A stretch of 64,000 nt of DNA from the NCBI GenBank assembly GCA_018267915.1, contig JAFDXN010000060.1, positions 310,001 through 374,000 on the forward strand. The letters run 5' to 3'. Position 1 is the first letter of the stretch, and each line of letters starts with the position of its first letter. Under the pieces are notes generated by a model. That model was given only the letters and a program-made list of their open reading frames with translations. It was not told the DNA's origin and did no database searches. Origin of the DNA: Bacteroidota bacterium. Its GTDB lineage: Bacteria; Bacteroidota; Bacteroidia; Chitinophagales; Chitinophagaceae. Made by a program: the position numbers and the translations under genes. This document shows positions 25,905 to 34,318 of the stretch, piece by piece.

Positions 25905-27149
25905 ATGAAACGTTTATTGTTCATCGCCCTGTTGCTCTGCGGAATAGGCAACCTGTCCTATGCGCAGAACGATGACGTTTATTTCAGCAGTAAAGACGCG
26001 CAAAAACAGGCGAAAGAGGAAGCTGCCGAACAGAGAGAACGCGATAGCGTCCGGAATGCGGCGGGCAGCCAGGATAAGTACGACAATGCGGGGGACACCT
26101 ACAACAGTTCCGGGGGCAACTACAACGACGACGGCAATTACGATAACTACAGCCGTAACGACGATTATGTCGATTACAACGACGATTATTACTACGCGGG
26201 CCGTATCAGCAGGTTTTCAAATCCATATTACGGACTTGGCTACTACAGCCCGTACTACAATCCCTATTGGTACGATCCCTTCTGGGCCGATCCTTATTGG
26301 GGCTGGAGCCCATGGGCCCGGCCCGGCTTTACCGTAAGCTTCGGCTACGGTCCATACTGGTCGTCTTACTGGAGCTGGTATAACTGGTATGGCTATCCCG
26401 GGTTCTACAGTTCATGGTATTACCCCTATTATGCTTGTGGCTATTACGGTCCTTATTATGGTTCATACTGGAATGGTTATTACAGCGGGCTTTACGACGG
26501 CAACGGTCGCTACTACGGCCACGGCACATCGGTTTATGGCCCTCGCTATTCACTCAACGCTATTCACAATAGCAACGGGAGCAGGCCGGGCGTAGGTTTT
26601 ACCCCCACTGCATATAACGATACCCGTACGCCCCATTTACGGCCTGCCAACCCGAACGATAACGTCATTCGCACCAGCAATAATGGATCTGTGAGGAATC
26701 TGAATTCTAATAACATGCGCGAAACCGGCAGCGTCATCAATAATGGCAATTACAATACAGGCCGCAACCGCATTGACGATGATCGTGTCAATACCCACAG
26801 GTATGAAAATGGATTTGGCCGCGGGGGCGATGAAATAAATAATAATAACCGCTACCGCAGGAATGTCTTTACTAATGAAGACAACTCAAACCGGAATTTT
26901 GAAAATAAAAGGATAGAAAATAATAACAGGCCATTCGACGCGGGCAGGCAGCAGTATAACAACCAGCAAAGGTTTGAGCAGCGTTCGGAACCAATGAGGT
27001 CGCAGCCTCAGCAGCATTTCGAGCAGCGCAGCGCCCCTATGCAGTCATCTCCTCGCAGCTTCGGTGGCGAAAGCCGTAGTTCCGGAAGTTTTGGCAGCGG
27101 TCACAGTTCAGGCGGCAGCTTTGGCGGCGGTCGCGGCGGTCGCAGGTGA
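25905..27149 (+). CDS. Secreted Tyr/Trp/Gly-rich low-complexity protein
   Basis: The 414-residue protein has a signal peptide (MKRLLFIALLLCGIGNLSYA) and a charged, possibly coiled, segment (about 25-50). A Tyr/Asn/Asp-rich stretch and a long Tyr/Trp/Pro/Gly region (about 105-210, repeats such as YYGPYYGSYW and WSPWARPG) come next. Asn/Arg repeats lead to a C-terminal Gln/Ser/Gly tail ending GGGRGGRR. No enzyme motif is visible. Such proteins recur in Chitinophagaceae as hypothetical envelope proteins. It is divergent from proS with its own terminator, and an OmpP1-type porin gene follows on the same strand. Confidence 0.8.
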   Translation: MKRLLFIALLLCGIGNLSYAQNDDVYFSSKDAQKQAKEEAAEQRERDSVRNAAGSQDKYDNAGDTYNSSGGNYNDDGNYDNYSRNDDYVDYNDDYYYAGRISRFSNPYYGLGYYSPYYNPYWYDPFWADPYWGWSPWARPGFTVSFGYGPYWSSYWSWYNWYGYPGFYSSWYYPYYACGYYGPYYGSYWNGYYSGLYDGNGRYYGHGTSVYGPRYSLNAIHNSNGSRPGVGFTPTAYNDTRTPHLRPANPNDNVIRTSNNGSVRNLNSNNMRETGSVINNGNYNTGRNRIDDDRVNTHRYENGFGRGGDEINNNNRYRRNVFTNEDNSNRNFENKRIENNNRPFDAGRQQYNNQQRFEQRSEPMRSQPQQHFEQRSAPMQSSPRSFGGESRSSGSFGSGHSSGGSFGGGRGGRR

Positions 27150-27186
27150 TTTTAAGCTTTCTATAACACAATAAAATGCTCTTTTT

Positions 27187-27217
27187 TACGCTATCCGATA
27201 GGATAGCGTATTTTTTT
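27187..27217 (+). terminator. Terminator after the Tyr-rich secreted protein gene
   Basis: A perfect 10-bp stem (27187-27196 with 27201-27210, loop GATA) is followed directly by seven T. It is a canonical intrinsic terminator 38 bp after the stop codon. Confidence 0.88.
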
Positions 27218-27301
27218 AACAATCGGTATAGTTTTTGAACTGTAGTATTCGGGTCGGTTTTAAACATAATCCGTCCTTATGTGTCAAAAGGATTGAACCG
27301 T

Positions 27302-28795
27302 ATGGAAAACATTAAATATTTACTTCTGGCAGTTTTGGTGTTTTGCACCGGCGTCTACGCTCTAGCGCAAGACGAAACAGATGCATTACGTTACTCCTAC
27401 CTTGCCCCACAAGGCACCGCACGCTCCATCGGCTTTGGTAACGCCGTCGGTTCTGTGGGTGGCGATTTCAGCAGTCTCAGTGTCAACCCCGCAGGTATAG
27501 GCATTTACAGGAACGGTGAGATGATGTTCACCCCTTCTATCAAAGCCAATTCGGTGAATGGCACCTACCAGGGCAATACCCTGAATGACGACAGGACCCG
27601 CTTCAATATCAATAATGCCGGTTTCGTGATCACCAGGGCTGCTAAAGGGCGCCGGTACGAACACAGCAAATGGAAAACCAGCTCTTTTGCTTTCGGGTTT
27701 AACCGGCTTGCCGATTTTAACCGCAATTATACCTACAGCGGCTATAACGATCCTAAAACGGGTAGCAGCGGTTCGGAGGTTTTCGTAACGGATGCCAACA
27801 GTAATCTGGGTGATATCAATAATAGGATACAGGATGGCGCTTCCCCGGCATTTTTAGGCTACCAATCCTTTTTAATTAATCCGGATACCCAGGCCGGTGT
27901 TTACCGCACCGTCGTCCCATGGGATAGCAATGGCCTCAGCCAGACCCGCCAGGTGCACGAAACAGGCGGGCTCAATGAGTTACTGTTCTCTTTTGGCGGC
28001 AATTATATGGAGAAGCTGATGGTCGGTGCCACGGTAGGTATCCCTTTCATCCGATACGATCGTAATGCAGAGTATTCCGAGGCACTCGATCGGCCCACAA
28101 GCCTGTTCTCCAATTATTCTTATACTGAAAAGCTTACGACGAAAGGAACTGGCATTAACCTGAAGTTGGGCTTCATCTACAAGGCCTCCGATTATTTCCG
28201 CTTTGGCGCGGCCGTGCACACACCCAGCTATTTTGTTATGACCGATCAGTACCAATACTCGGTACATGCTGTAGCTCAGGGACAGGTAGCCAGTGTGTCT
28301 ACAGATCCGGGTGTGTTCAACTATTCACTGACTACTCCCTGGAGAGGTGTATTGAGCGCTACCGGTTTCCTGGGCAAATATGGTTTCGTCACTGCCGACT
28401 ACGAATATGTAAACTATCACTCGGCACGCTATCATTTTGAAGGCGACTTTTCAGACTACGAGACCAGCATGAATCAGGCGATAAAAAATACCTACAAAGC
28501 GGCGTCTAACTTCCGGATAGGTATCGAGGGGCGCCCTGTCGATTTTATGATGGTGCGTGTCGGCTTCGGTTACTATGGCACACCTTACAAGGTAAGTGCA
28601 TCCAATACAAATCGCATCGACCTTTCTGCAGGTATAGGTTTCCGTTTTAGCCATTGGTTCACCGATTTGGGTTTTGTGCATTCTATGTACAATGGACAGG
28701 AGCAGCCTTATGTACTGCCCTACGTAGTGGTGCCAACCGCGACACTTAAGAATAATCTGAATAACGCCGCCCTTACAGTAGGATTTAAATTTTAA
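27302..28795 (+). CDS. OmpP1/FadL family outer membrane protein
   Basis: The 497-residue protein has a signal peptide (MENIKYLLLAVLVFCTGVYALA) and a beta-barrel typical of the OmpP1/FadL/hemin-receptor-like group. The N-terminal hatch-type motif ARSIGFGNAVGSVGGDFSSLSVNPAG (written in parts here: RSIGFGNA, GDFSSLSVNPAG) is the hallmark. Many amphipathic strands follow, ending in Val-Gly-Phe-Lys-Phe. Such channels import hydrophobic compounds; the substrate here is unknown. The ATG at 27302 is preferred over a GTG at 27281; an AAGGA ribosome-binding-like stretch lies 10 bp upstream. Confidence 0.88.
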   Translation: MENIKYLLLAVLVFCTGVYALAQDETDALRYSYLAPQGTARSIGFGNAVGSVGGDFSSLSVNPAGIGIYRNGEMMFTPSIKANSVNGTYQGNTLNDDRTRFNINNAGFVITRAAKGRRYEHSKWKTSSFAFGFNRLADFNRNYTYSGYNDPKTGSSGSEVFVTDANSNLGDINNRIQDGASPAFLGYQSFLINPDTQAGVYRTVVPWDSNGLSQTRQVHETGGLNELLFSFGGNYMEKLMVGATVGIPFIRYDRNAEYSEALDRPTSLFSNYSYTEKLTTKGTGINLKLGFIYKASDYFRFGAAVHTPSYFVMTDQYQYSVHAVAQGQVASVSTDPGVFNYSLTTPWRGVLSATGFLGKYGFVTADYEYVNYHSARYHFEGDFSDYETSMNQAIKNTYKAASNFRIGIEGRPVDFMMVRVGFGYYGTPYKVSASNTNRIDLSAGIGFRFSHWFTDLGFVHSMYNGQEQPYVLPYVVVPTATLKNNLNNAALTVGFKF

Positions 28796-28810
28796 TGGTT
28801 TTTATATAAA

Positions 28811-28854
28811 GAGGCTGGGAGCTATCGAATGATGGCTCCCAGCCTTTCTCTTTT
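28811..28854 (+). terminator. Terminator after the OmpP1-type gene
   Basis: An 11-bp perfect stem (28812-28822 with 28835-28845) with a 12-base loop is followed by TTCTCTTTT. It lies 16 bp past the stop codon. Confidence 0.75.
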
Positions 28855-28900
28855 AAATAGTGAGGATGCACTTATCCACATTTTTTGGTTTTCTGTGCAT

Positions 28901-28928
28901 TTTTGACTTTTGACTTTTGACTTTTGAC
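28901..28928 (+). repeat. Four tandem TTTTGAC heptamers upstream of parE
   Basis: TTTTGAC is repeated four times without interruption, followed by TTTCTTTGCACC and the parE ATG at 28941. The last part resembles a -7 element, and TTGAC units could act as -33 elements. Related heptamer runs precede start codons at 13718, 41569, 54279 (minus) and in weaker form 59536. Confidence 0.75.
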
Positions 28929-28940
28929 TTTCTTTGCACC

Positions 28941-30821
28941 ATGGCTGAATTACAGAACCAATATACAGAGGAGAGTATCCGGTCGCTCGACTGGAGAGAG
29001 CATATTCGCCTGCGCCCCGGCATGTACATAGGTAAGCTGGGCGATGGCAGTAGTATGGATGATGGCATCTATATACTGCTCAAAGAAGTGATAGACAACT
29101 GTATCGATGAATACACTATGGGCCACGGCAAGCGTGTCGAAATATCCGTTTCAGACGGTGCCGTGACGGTGCGCGACTTTGGTCGCGGCATTCCCTTAGG
29201 CAAGGTAGTAGATGTGGTTAGCAAGATCAACACAGGCGCCAAATACGATAGCAAAGCATTCCAGAAGTCGGTGGGTTTGAATGGGGTGGGTACCAAAGCA
29301 GTGAATGCACTCAGCAGCTATTTTAAGGTGGCTTCTTACCGCGATGGTCGCGAAAAGGTTGCAGAGTTCGATAAGGGGGAGTTGATCAAAGAACATAAAG
29401 AAGCAGCTACAAAAGAGCCGAACGGCACATTCGTTTTGTTTCGGCCCGATAACACCGTATTTAAGAACTATCATTTCATACACGAGTATATTGAGAACCA
29501 GATCTGGAACTACTGCTTTCTGAATGCGGGTCTCCAGATCAACTTTAACGGCAAAAATTTCGTTTCAAAGAACGGCCTGCTCGATCTCTTGCAGCGCAAG
29601 ACTAATCCCGATAATCTTCGCTATCCCATAATCCATCTTAAGGGCGAAGACATCGAGGTAGCCCTTACCCACACCGGCGACTATGGAGAAGACATCTATT
29701 CATTTGTCAACGGCCAGCACACCACCCAGGGTGGCACCCACCAGGGCGCGTTCCGCGAAGCTTTTGTTAAGGTGATACGCGATTTTTACAAAAAAGATTA
29801 CGATGCTTCCGATGTTCGTCAGAGCATCACTGCTGCAATATCTGTACGTGTGCAGGAGCCCGTGTTCGAGTCTCAGACCAAGACCAAACTTGGTTCGCAA
29901 TATGTATTCGAAGGTGGCCCGTCTATGAAGACTTTTGTTTACGAGTTTCTTGCAAAGGAACTGGACAACTTCCTGCATAAGAACCCCGCAGTTGCCGATG
30001 CAATGAAGAAACGCATCGAGCAAAGCGAGCGTGAACGTAAGGAGCTTTCAGGCATCCGCAAACTCGCAAACGAACGCGCCAAGAAAGCCAATCTCCATAA
30101 CAAAAAATTACGCGACTGCCGCATCCATCTTAATGATGATCCGCCGAATAAAGGCAAAGAAGAGTTTTTCCAGAAGCAGCAGGAATCCACCATCTTTATC
30201 ACCGAAGGCGACTCTGCCAGTGGTTCCATCACAAAGAGCCGCAACGTAGAGACGCAGGCTGTATTCAGCCTGCGCGGTAAACCCCTCAACTGCTTCGGCC
30301 TCACTAAAAAAGTGGTGTATGAGAATGAGGAGTTTAACCTGCTACAGCACGCCCTGAATATTGAAGAAGGTCTTGACGGGCTACGCTATAACAACATTGT
30401 TATCGCTACCGATGCCGACGTCGATGGTATGCACATCCGTCTGCTCATCATGACATTCTTCCTCCAGTTCTTCCCAGACCTCGTGAAGAAAGAACACGTG
30501 CATATCCTGCAGACGCCACTCTTCCGCGTTCGCAATAAGCAAAAGACCATCTACTGCTACAGTGAAGAAGAAAAGCAGGCAGCAGTAAAAGAGCTCGGCG
30601 GCAAGCCCGAAATAACACGCTTCAAAGGCCTGGGTGAAATAAGCCCCGGGGAGTTTGCACAGTTCATAGGCGAAGACATGCGTAAAGACCCTGTACTGTT
30701 GACCCACGATGCGCAGATACAAAAGCTGCTTGAGTATTACATGGGCAAAAACACCCCCCAGCGCCAGGTGTTCATCATCGACAACCTGAAAGTGGAGAAA
30801 GACCTGGTAGAAGCTGAATAG
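28941..30821 (+). CDS. parE: DNA topoisomerase IV subunit B (type IIA topoisomerase ATPase subunit)
   Basis: The 626-residue protein has the GHKL ATPase domain (RPGMYIG, EVIDNCIDEY, RDFGRGIPLG, GLNGVGTKAVNALS), the transducer domain and a Toprim domain (EGDSASG near residue 430, DADVDGMH near residue 500). The C-terminal region contains FKGLGEI. Bacteroidota carry a GyrB and a shorter ParE-type paralogue of about this size; lacking the long GyrB insert, ParE is the better call. It probably decatenates chromosomes. The start is MAELQNQY after the heptamer array. A strong terminator follows and parC is not adjacent. Confidence 0.88.
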   Translation: MAELQNQYTEESIRSLDWREHIRLRPGMYIGKLGDGSSMDDGIYILLKEVIDNCIDEYTMGHGKRVEISVSDGAVTVRDFGRGIPLGKVVDVVSKINTGAKYDSKAFQKSVGLNGVGTKAVNALSSYFKVASYRDGREKVAEFDKGELIKEHKEAATKEPNGTFVLFRPDNTVFKNYHFIHEYIENQIWNYCFLNAGLQINFNGKNFVSKNGLLDLLQRKTNPDNLRYPIIHLKGEDIEVALTHTGDYGEDIYSFVNGQHTTQGGTHQGAFREAFVKVIRDFYKKDYDASDVRQSITAAISVRVQEPVFESQTKTKLGSQYVFEGGPSMKTFVYEFLAKELDNFLHKNPAVADAMKKRIEQSERERKELSGIRKLANERAKKANLHNKKLRDCRIHLNDDPPNKGKEEFFQKQQESTIFITEGDSASGSITKSRNVETQAVFSLRGKPLNCFGLTKKVVYENEEFNLLQHALNIEEGLDGLRYNNIVIATDADVDGMHIRLLIMTFFLQFFPDLVKKEHVHILQTPLFRVRNKQKTIYCYSEEEKQAAVKELGGKPEITRFKGLGEISPGEFAQFIGEDMRKDPVLLTHDAQIQKLLEYYMGKNTPQRQVFIIDNLKVEKDLVEAE

Positions 30822-30836
30822 CTACTTTGAAATAAT

Positions 30837-30877
30837 AAAAGACAAGCTCCGGTATCATCGGAGCTTGTCTTTTTATA
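30837..30877 (+). terminator. parE terminator (bidirectional type)
   Basis: A perfect 15-bp stem (30837-30851 with 30859-30873, loop GTATCAT) begins 15 bp after the parE stop and runs into TTTT. The A-run on the left arm would make it work in the opposite direction too. Confidence 0.88.
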
Positions 30878-30959
30878 CAAAATAATATTTCGCTTTTCAC
30901 GTTACATTAGCCGGCGTAAGAAGTACAGGCGAAAGGTCCTTCACGATTCTGTTACAAAT

Positions 30960-31082
30960 AAAAAAGCCAGCCTGAGAACAGGCCAGCCCCTATAAACCCT
31001 ATCACCATGAATTTCTTTACTTACGTTTTGTTTTTCTGTTGTAAAATTCGGTATTGTTTTTCCTGGAAATGGTGACTTTTGT
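30960..31082 (+). other. Hairpin plus possible 22-residue leader ORF in a 350-bp intergenic region
   Basis: Between the parE terminator and the lipoprotein gene (30874-31172) I see an imperfect hairpin around 30966-30988 (GCCTG/CAGGC core). The phrase CCTATAAACCCTATCACC leads to an ATG at 31007 that opens a 22-codon frame ending at 31075 (MNFFTYVLFFCC and a Cys/Trp-rich rest). It could be a leader peptide or a non-coding RNA. Coding is uncertain because the composition is unusual. Confidence 0.25.
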
Positions 31083-31172
31083 TACATAAAAAGATGATCA
31101 TCATCATTTTAGGAGTTTTTTATGGATTTTCCCCAAACTTTTGATACATGGGATTATTACTATCTTTAATGA

Positions 31173-32351
31173 ATGCGCTGCAATCACTCTTTATCTTCAT
31201 TCTGTGCCGCTGTTTTGATATTAATAGCTACCGCTTGCAATAAGCCGGAGGCGAACAATAACAAGATCAACATTGGGCCTCCGCGAGCCGCGGCAGCGGC
31301 CTATGATTACAATGCAGACACCTCCCTCTATAAAGACACTGTCTTCACCAACTATTTCAAACGGCAAACCGGCTTAATCGCCGGCGATGCGGCATTTTCG
31401 GTGCCGCAAAATAATGGCAAATCCATGTGGCTCTTTGGCGACAGTTATATCGACAACTACGACCCGGTGACAGCAACAGTGCCTTGCCTCTTCCAGGTGC
31501 GCAACTGCGGCTTGTTGATGGACATCGCGAACCCAGCCGTGCAAACCACTTACACCGGTATCGCCAGTCCGCCGTCTTACTTTCACTTAGGCACCGACAA
31601 TAGTTATTGGTTCTGGCCCGGTGCCGGTTATACTATCAACGATACCATGGTCATATTTTTGGAGCGCCTGCATTCCACCGGTAACGGGCCGTTTGACTTC
31701 GCAGTTGTCGATTCAAACTATATCGCCAAAGTGCCGGTTGCCAATCCATCGCTGGTATCTTACCAGGTGCAGGGCTCACACAATGGGATTGACTTTACAA
31801 AATCCGTCATCAACGATCCCTCCTTCTGCGGCTTTACGATGATCTATGGTATAAAGACCAACGGTTTTGGCAATGATGTTTTCCTCGCCCGTTTCCCTTC
31901 TGATAACGTAAACGGCCTGTGGCAATATTACACCGACAACGGTTGGGTGAATGATCCTGCATTGGCTAAGGCGATTTACAGCGAATTCACCTCCTCGTTT
32001 TACGTAGTGAAAGTGAAAGAAAAATACGTGATGATCTCCACTGAATTCAGCGTTGGGTGCGACCAGGGTAAGAATGTATACGTATCCGTCAGCAACAACC
32101 CCTATGGCCCCTTTACAAATCACCATTCCGTTTGGCAGGTCGACGATACGCTTAATGGCCATTACCCCATGTTCTATATGGCTATGGCGCACCCTGAATT
32201 CGATAATGGGCACAACCAGTTGCTGATCACTTACTGCATCAACGGCTACGGCAACTGTGTCAGCACTTGTATCAACAACCGCATGGACCCGAACACCTAC
32301 AGGCCTAAGGCCATTCGCGTGGGATACAAGAAAATTGACCCTTCGCTTTAG
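31173..32351 (+). CDS. Lipoprotein with DUF4185/DUF5005-like five-bladed propeller
   Basis: The 392-residue protein has a lipoprotein signal peptide (lipobox IATAC, Cys22). A predicted beta-propeller follows with the motif SMWLFGDSYIDN (about residue 90), DNSYWFWPGAG, and a closing YGPFTNH segment. These features resemble glycoside-hydrolase-like DUF4185/DUF5005 proteins, which are surface lipoproteins linked to polysaccharide handling; activity is not known. No SusC/SusD pair is nearby, so it does not belong to a visible polysaccharide utilisation locus. Confidence 0.7.
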   Translation: MRCNHSLSSFCAAVLILIATACNKPEANNNKINIGPPRAAAAAYDYNADTSLYKDTVFTNYFKRQTGLIAGDAAFSVPQNNGKSMWLFGDSYIDNYDPVTATVPCLFQVRNCGLLMDIANPAVQTTYTGIASPPSYFHLGTDNSYWFWPGAGYTINDTMVIFLERLHSTGNGPFDFAVVDSNYIAKVPVANPSLVSYQVQGSHNGIDFTKSVINDPSFCGFTMIYGIKTNGFGNDVFLARFPSDNVNGLWQYYTDNGWVNDPALAKAIYSEFTSSFYVVKVKEKYVMISTEFSVGCDQGKNVYVSVSNNPYGPFTNHHSVWQVDDTLNGHYPMFYMAMAHPEFDNGHNQLLITYCINGYGNCVSTCINNRMDPNTYRPKAIRVGYKKIDPSL

Positions 32352-32435
32352 TGGTTGCAGTTGTCAGCTTTAACACTGCATTGCTGCTGTGCGGCTTGAT
32401 TTTTCATTAACTTCATATAGAGCAAAGAATCACAA

Positions 32436-32750
32436 ATGGCTGCTTACGTAATAGTCGATATCGATATACTGGACCCCAATGGTTACGAGGAATACAAAAA
32501 GCTGACGCCGGCTACCCTGGCTTTATATAAAGGAAAGTTTGTTGTACGTGGCGGCGTTACCGAAACGCTCGAAGGTGACTGGGACCCCGGCCGCATTGTA
32601 GTACTTGAGTTTCCCACAGTGGCTGACGCTAAGATCTGGTGGGCATCTGCCGAATATGCACCGGCCAAACTGATCAGGCACAGTAGCGCAATTACACGCA
32701 TGATAGTGGTAGAGGGCTTGGTGAATACGCACCAGATTGGTCCCGCCTGA
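32436..32750 (+). CDS. DUF1330 domain-containing protein
   Basis: The 104-residue protein is a single ferredoxin-like alpha/beta (dimeric alpha-beta barrel) domain. Start AYVIVDIDILDPNGYEEYK, middle FVVRGGVTETLEGDWDP and RIVVLEFPTVADAKIWW all match DUF1330. Members are small cytoplasmic proteins of unknown function, structurally similar to antibiotic-monooxygenase-like domains. It is a monocistronic gene on the plus strand. Confidence 0.88.
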   Translation: MAAYVIVDIDILDPNGYEEYKKLTPATLALYKGKFVVRGGVTETLEGDWDPGRIVVLEFPTVADAKIWWASAEYAPAKLIRHSSAITRMIVVEGLVNTHQIGPA

Positions 32751-32813
32751 TCGATTTTAGATTTTTATCGCTTCTGTTGGCCTGGATTTTTCGCATTGCT
32801 TCAAAAAGCTTTT

Positions 32814-32963
32814 ATGATACGCAAATTGAAGTCAGGCAAGTACCGCATCTACTCCCGCAAGGTCGATCCGAAGACGCATAAGAGGCACAATCTGGGCACT
32901 TTCGATTCACTGGATGCGGCAAAACAGCACGAGCGCGAGATACAGTATTTCAAACATCACTAG
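32814..32963 (+). CDS. Small basic protein (49 aa), conserved type
   Basis: The frame from ATG 32814 to TAG 32961-32963 encodes 49 residues, starting MIRKLKSGKYRIYSRKVDP and ending REIQYFKHH. The beta-hairpin-plus-helix pattern with the YRIYSRK and NLGTFDSLDAAKQHEREIQYFK segments resembles a conserved family of tiny basic proteins found in several phyla and the arm-type DNA-binding domains of tyrosine recombinases. Function is unknown. The stop overlaps the stop of the convergent gene within a CTAG palindrome. Confidence 0.65.
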   Translation: MIRKLKSGKYRIYSRKVDPKTHKRHNLGTFDSLDAAKQHEREIQYFKHH

Positions 32964-33724
32964 CTCCCAAAGCGGAATATGGCGTAGCTAACGCCGAACT
33001 GTAATTGCAGCGGTATCCCTTTGTACTGTATGGTGCCGCGCTCGTTATAATTGTCCGACTGCACGAAATAGTGCATGCTCGAGTAATTAATATACGGATT
33101 TTTCCAGTGGATGGTAGCGGATAGCGCGAAGCTAAGCCTGTCCGCCAGTTTCGATCTCGAGTTGGTGCTTGCCGTGATGCCGATGGTATTGTTGGGCGTC
33201 CATGTATCCGGCATCACCTCGAAACCGCTCTCCCTGTCGCTGCCCGATGTTACCTGTCCCTGGAAGTCCATGCCGCTGGCACTGCCCCCACCTTCCAAGC
33301 CTGACATATGGCAAAGTGCTATCCCCATCTTTACGAAGCAACCCACTTTCATTCGCCCCGGCCTGGGGTTGGTGCTGTAATAATAGCCCCCGCTGAAGTT
33401 GTGCAGGTCCACCACATCTGCTGTGCTCTCCGTGGTGCTGTGCATGCCGTTCACCAGCATTTTTACACCTATATGGTTCTCCGAATATTGATAGCCTATA
33501 TTGAATCTGCTGTGTCCGCTTACCCATAAGTAAGCCCCTGCCGAGGCGTAGAGGCCGGGACTTCCGAAACTGTATTTCACAGTACGGCTTGCCGGTGTGG
33601 AGCCCGCTGCCGGTATAAGGCGTGCCCAATTGATACCGTTCTCAATATTAATGTCCCAGGTGCGGGCATGGCTGTAAGAGTAGCAGGCCGGCAATGTTAC
33701 CATCATCAATAACAGCTTACGCAT
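32960..33724 (-). CDS. Putative outer membrane beta-barrel protein
   Basis: The 254-residue protein has a signal peptide (MRKLLLMMVTLPACYSYSHA) and alternating beta-strand pattern with Gly/Tyr/Ser content (YASAGAYLWVSGHSRFNIGYQY, given here as YASAGAYLWVSG and SRFNIGYQY). It ends SYAIFRFGS, near the aromatic terminus usual for outer membrane proteins. No specific family was recognised. A Bacteroidota porin-like or secreted protein is the cautious call. Confidence 0.65.
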   Translation of the reverse strand: MRKLLLMMVTLPACYSYSHARTWDINIENGINWARLIPAAGSTPASRTVKYSFGSPGLYASAGAYLWVSGHSRFNIGYQYSENHIGVKMLVNGMHSTTESTADVVDLHNFSGGYYYSTNPRPGRMKVGCFVKMGIALCHMSGLEGGGSASGMDFQGQVTSGSDRESGFEVMPDTWTPNNTIGITASTNSRSKLADRLSFALSATIHWKNPYINYSSMHYFVQSDNYNERGTIQYKGIPLQLQFGVSYAIFRFGS

Positions 33725-33856
33725 AAGAGGTGAGTTTTAGAAACAAACGTGTAAATAATTAGTTTATTGCCATCTTAAATATCGTACCTCTGTTTTCCTC
33801 TGTTCAATTAATAAACTGCAAATATGTATCTTGCGGCTGTGTAAAAAAGCAACGTC

Positions 33857-34309
33857 ATGCATTTCTTTGAGAGCCTTTTCATTTTAGAGAGCCACCATGC
33901 CGCATCGGTCGAATATCATTCTGAGGCCGAGGCAATATTCGCCATACTTTTTGCCTGCATACATAGCGACGAGGTGGTGTGCAACGAGGAGAATGTGCGC
34001 TTCATGCAGATCGTGATGGATGATCCCGAACTCTCAAAGCTGGGCCTCACCAGCACTATGGGCCGCATGCTGCAGCTGCGTGACAGGTACACACTCCACG
34101 CCATCGTGCAGGCCGCGATACCACGCATCAGCGAGCCAAACCGAAAAGGCGTTTTCGCGAAGGCCGTTGACCTGATGTTGGTGGATGGCGACGTGCCGGA
34201 ACCTGAGAAGCAAATGCTGAAACAACTGCAAATGGGCCTCGGCATCTCCGAGGCCGATGCGGTAAAGATCGCCGCACAAGTGATGCTGGGCGATGATAGT
34301 GGCAACTAG
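33857..34309 (+). CDS. TerB-like helical protein
   Basis: The 150-residue, all-helical, acidic protein shows the TerB/DjlA-N pattern: two similar helical halves with IFAILFACIHSDEVVCNEE (residues about 26-44) and FAKAVDLMLVDGDVPEPEKQML (split: AKAVDLMLVDGDV, PEPEKQML; about 100-122). The acidic loops following a conserved Asp-Gly could bind a metal. TerB-family proteins are linked with tellurite resistance and membrane stress, but no ter operon is present here. The gene is monocistronic. Confidence 0.6.
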   Translation: MHFFESLFILESHHAASVEYHSEAEAIFAILFACIHSDEVVCNEENVRFMQIVMDDPELSKLGLTSTMGRMLQLRDRYTLHAIVQAAIPRISEPNRKGVFAKAVDLMLVDGDVPEPEKQMLKQLQMGLGISEADAVKIAAQVMLGDDSGN

Positions 34310-34318
34310 GGTTATTCC

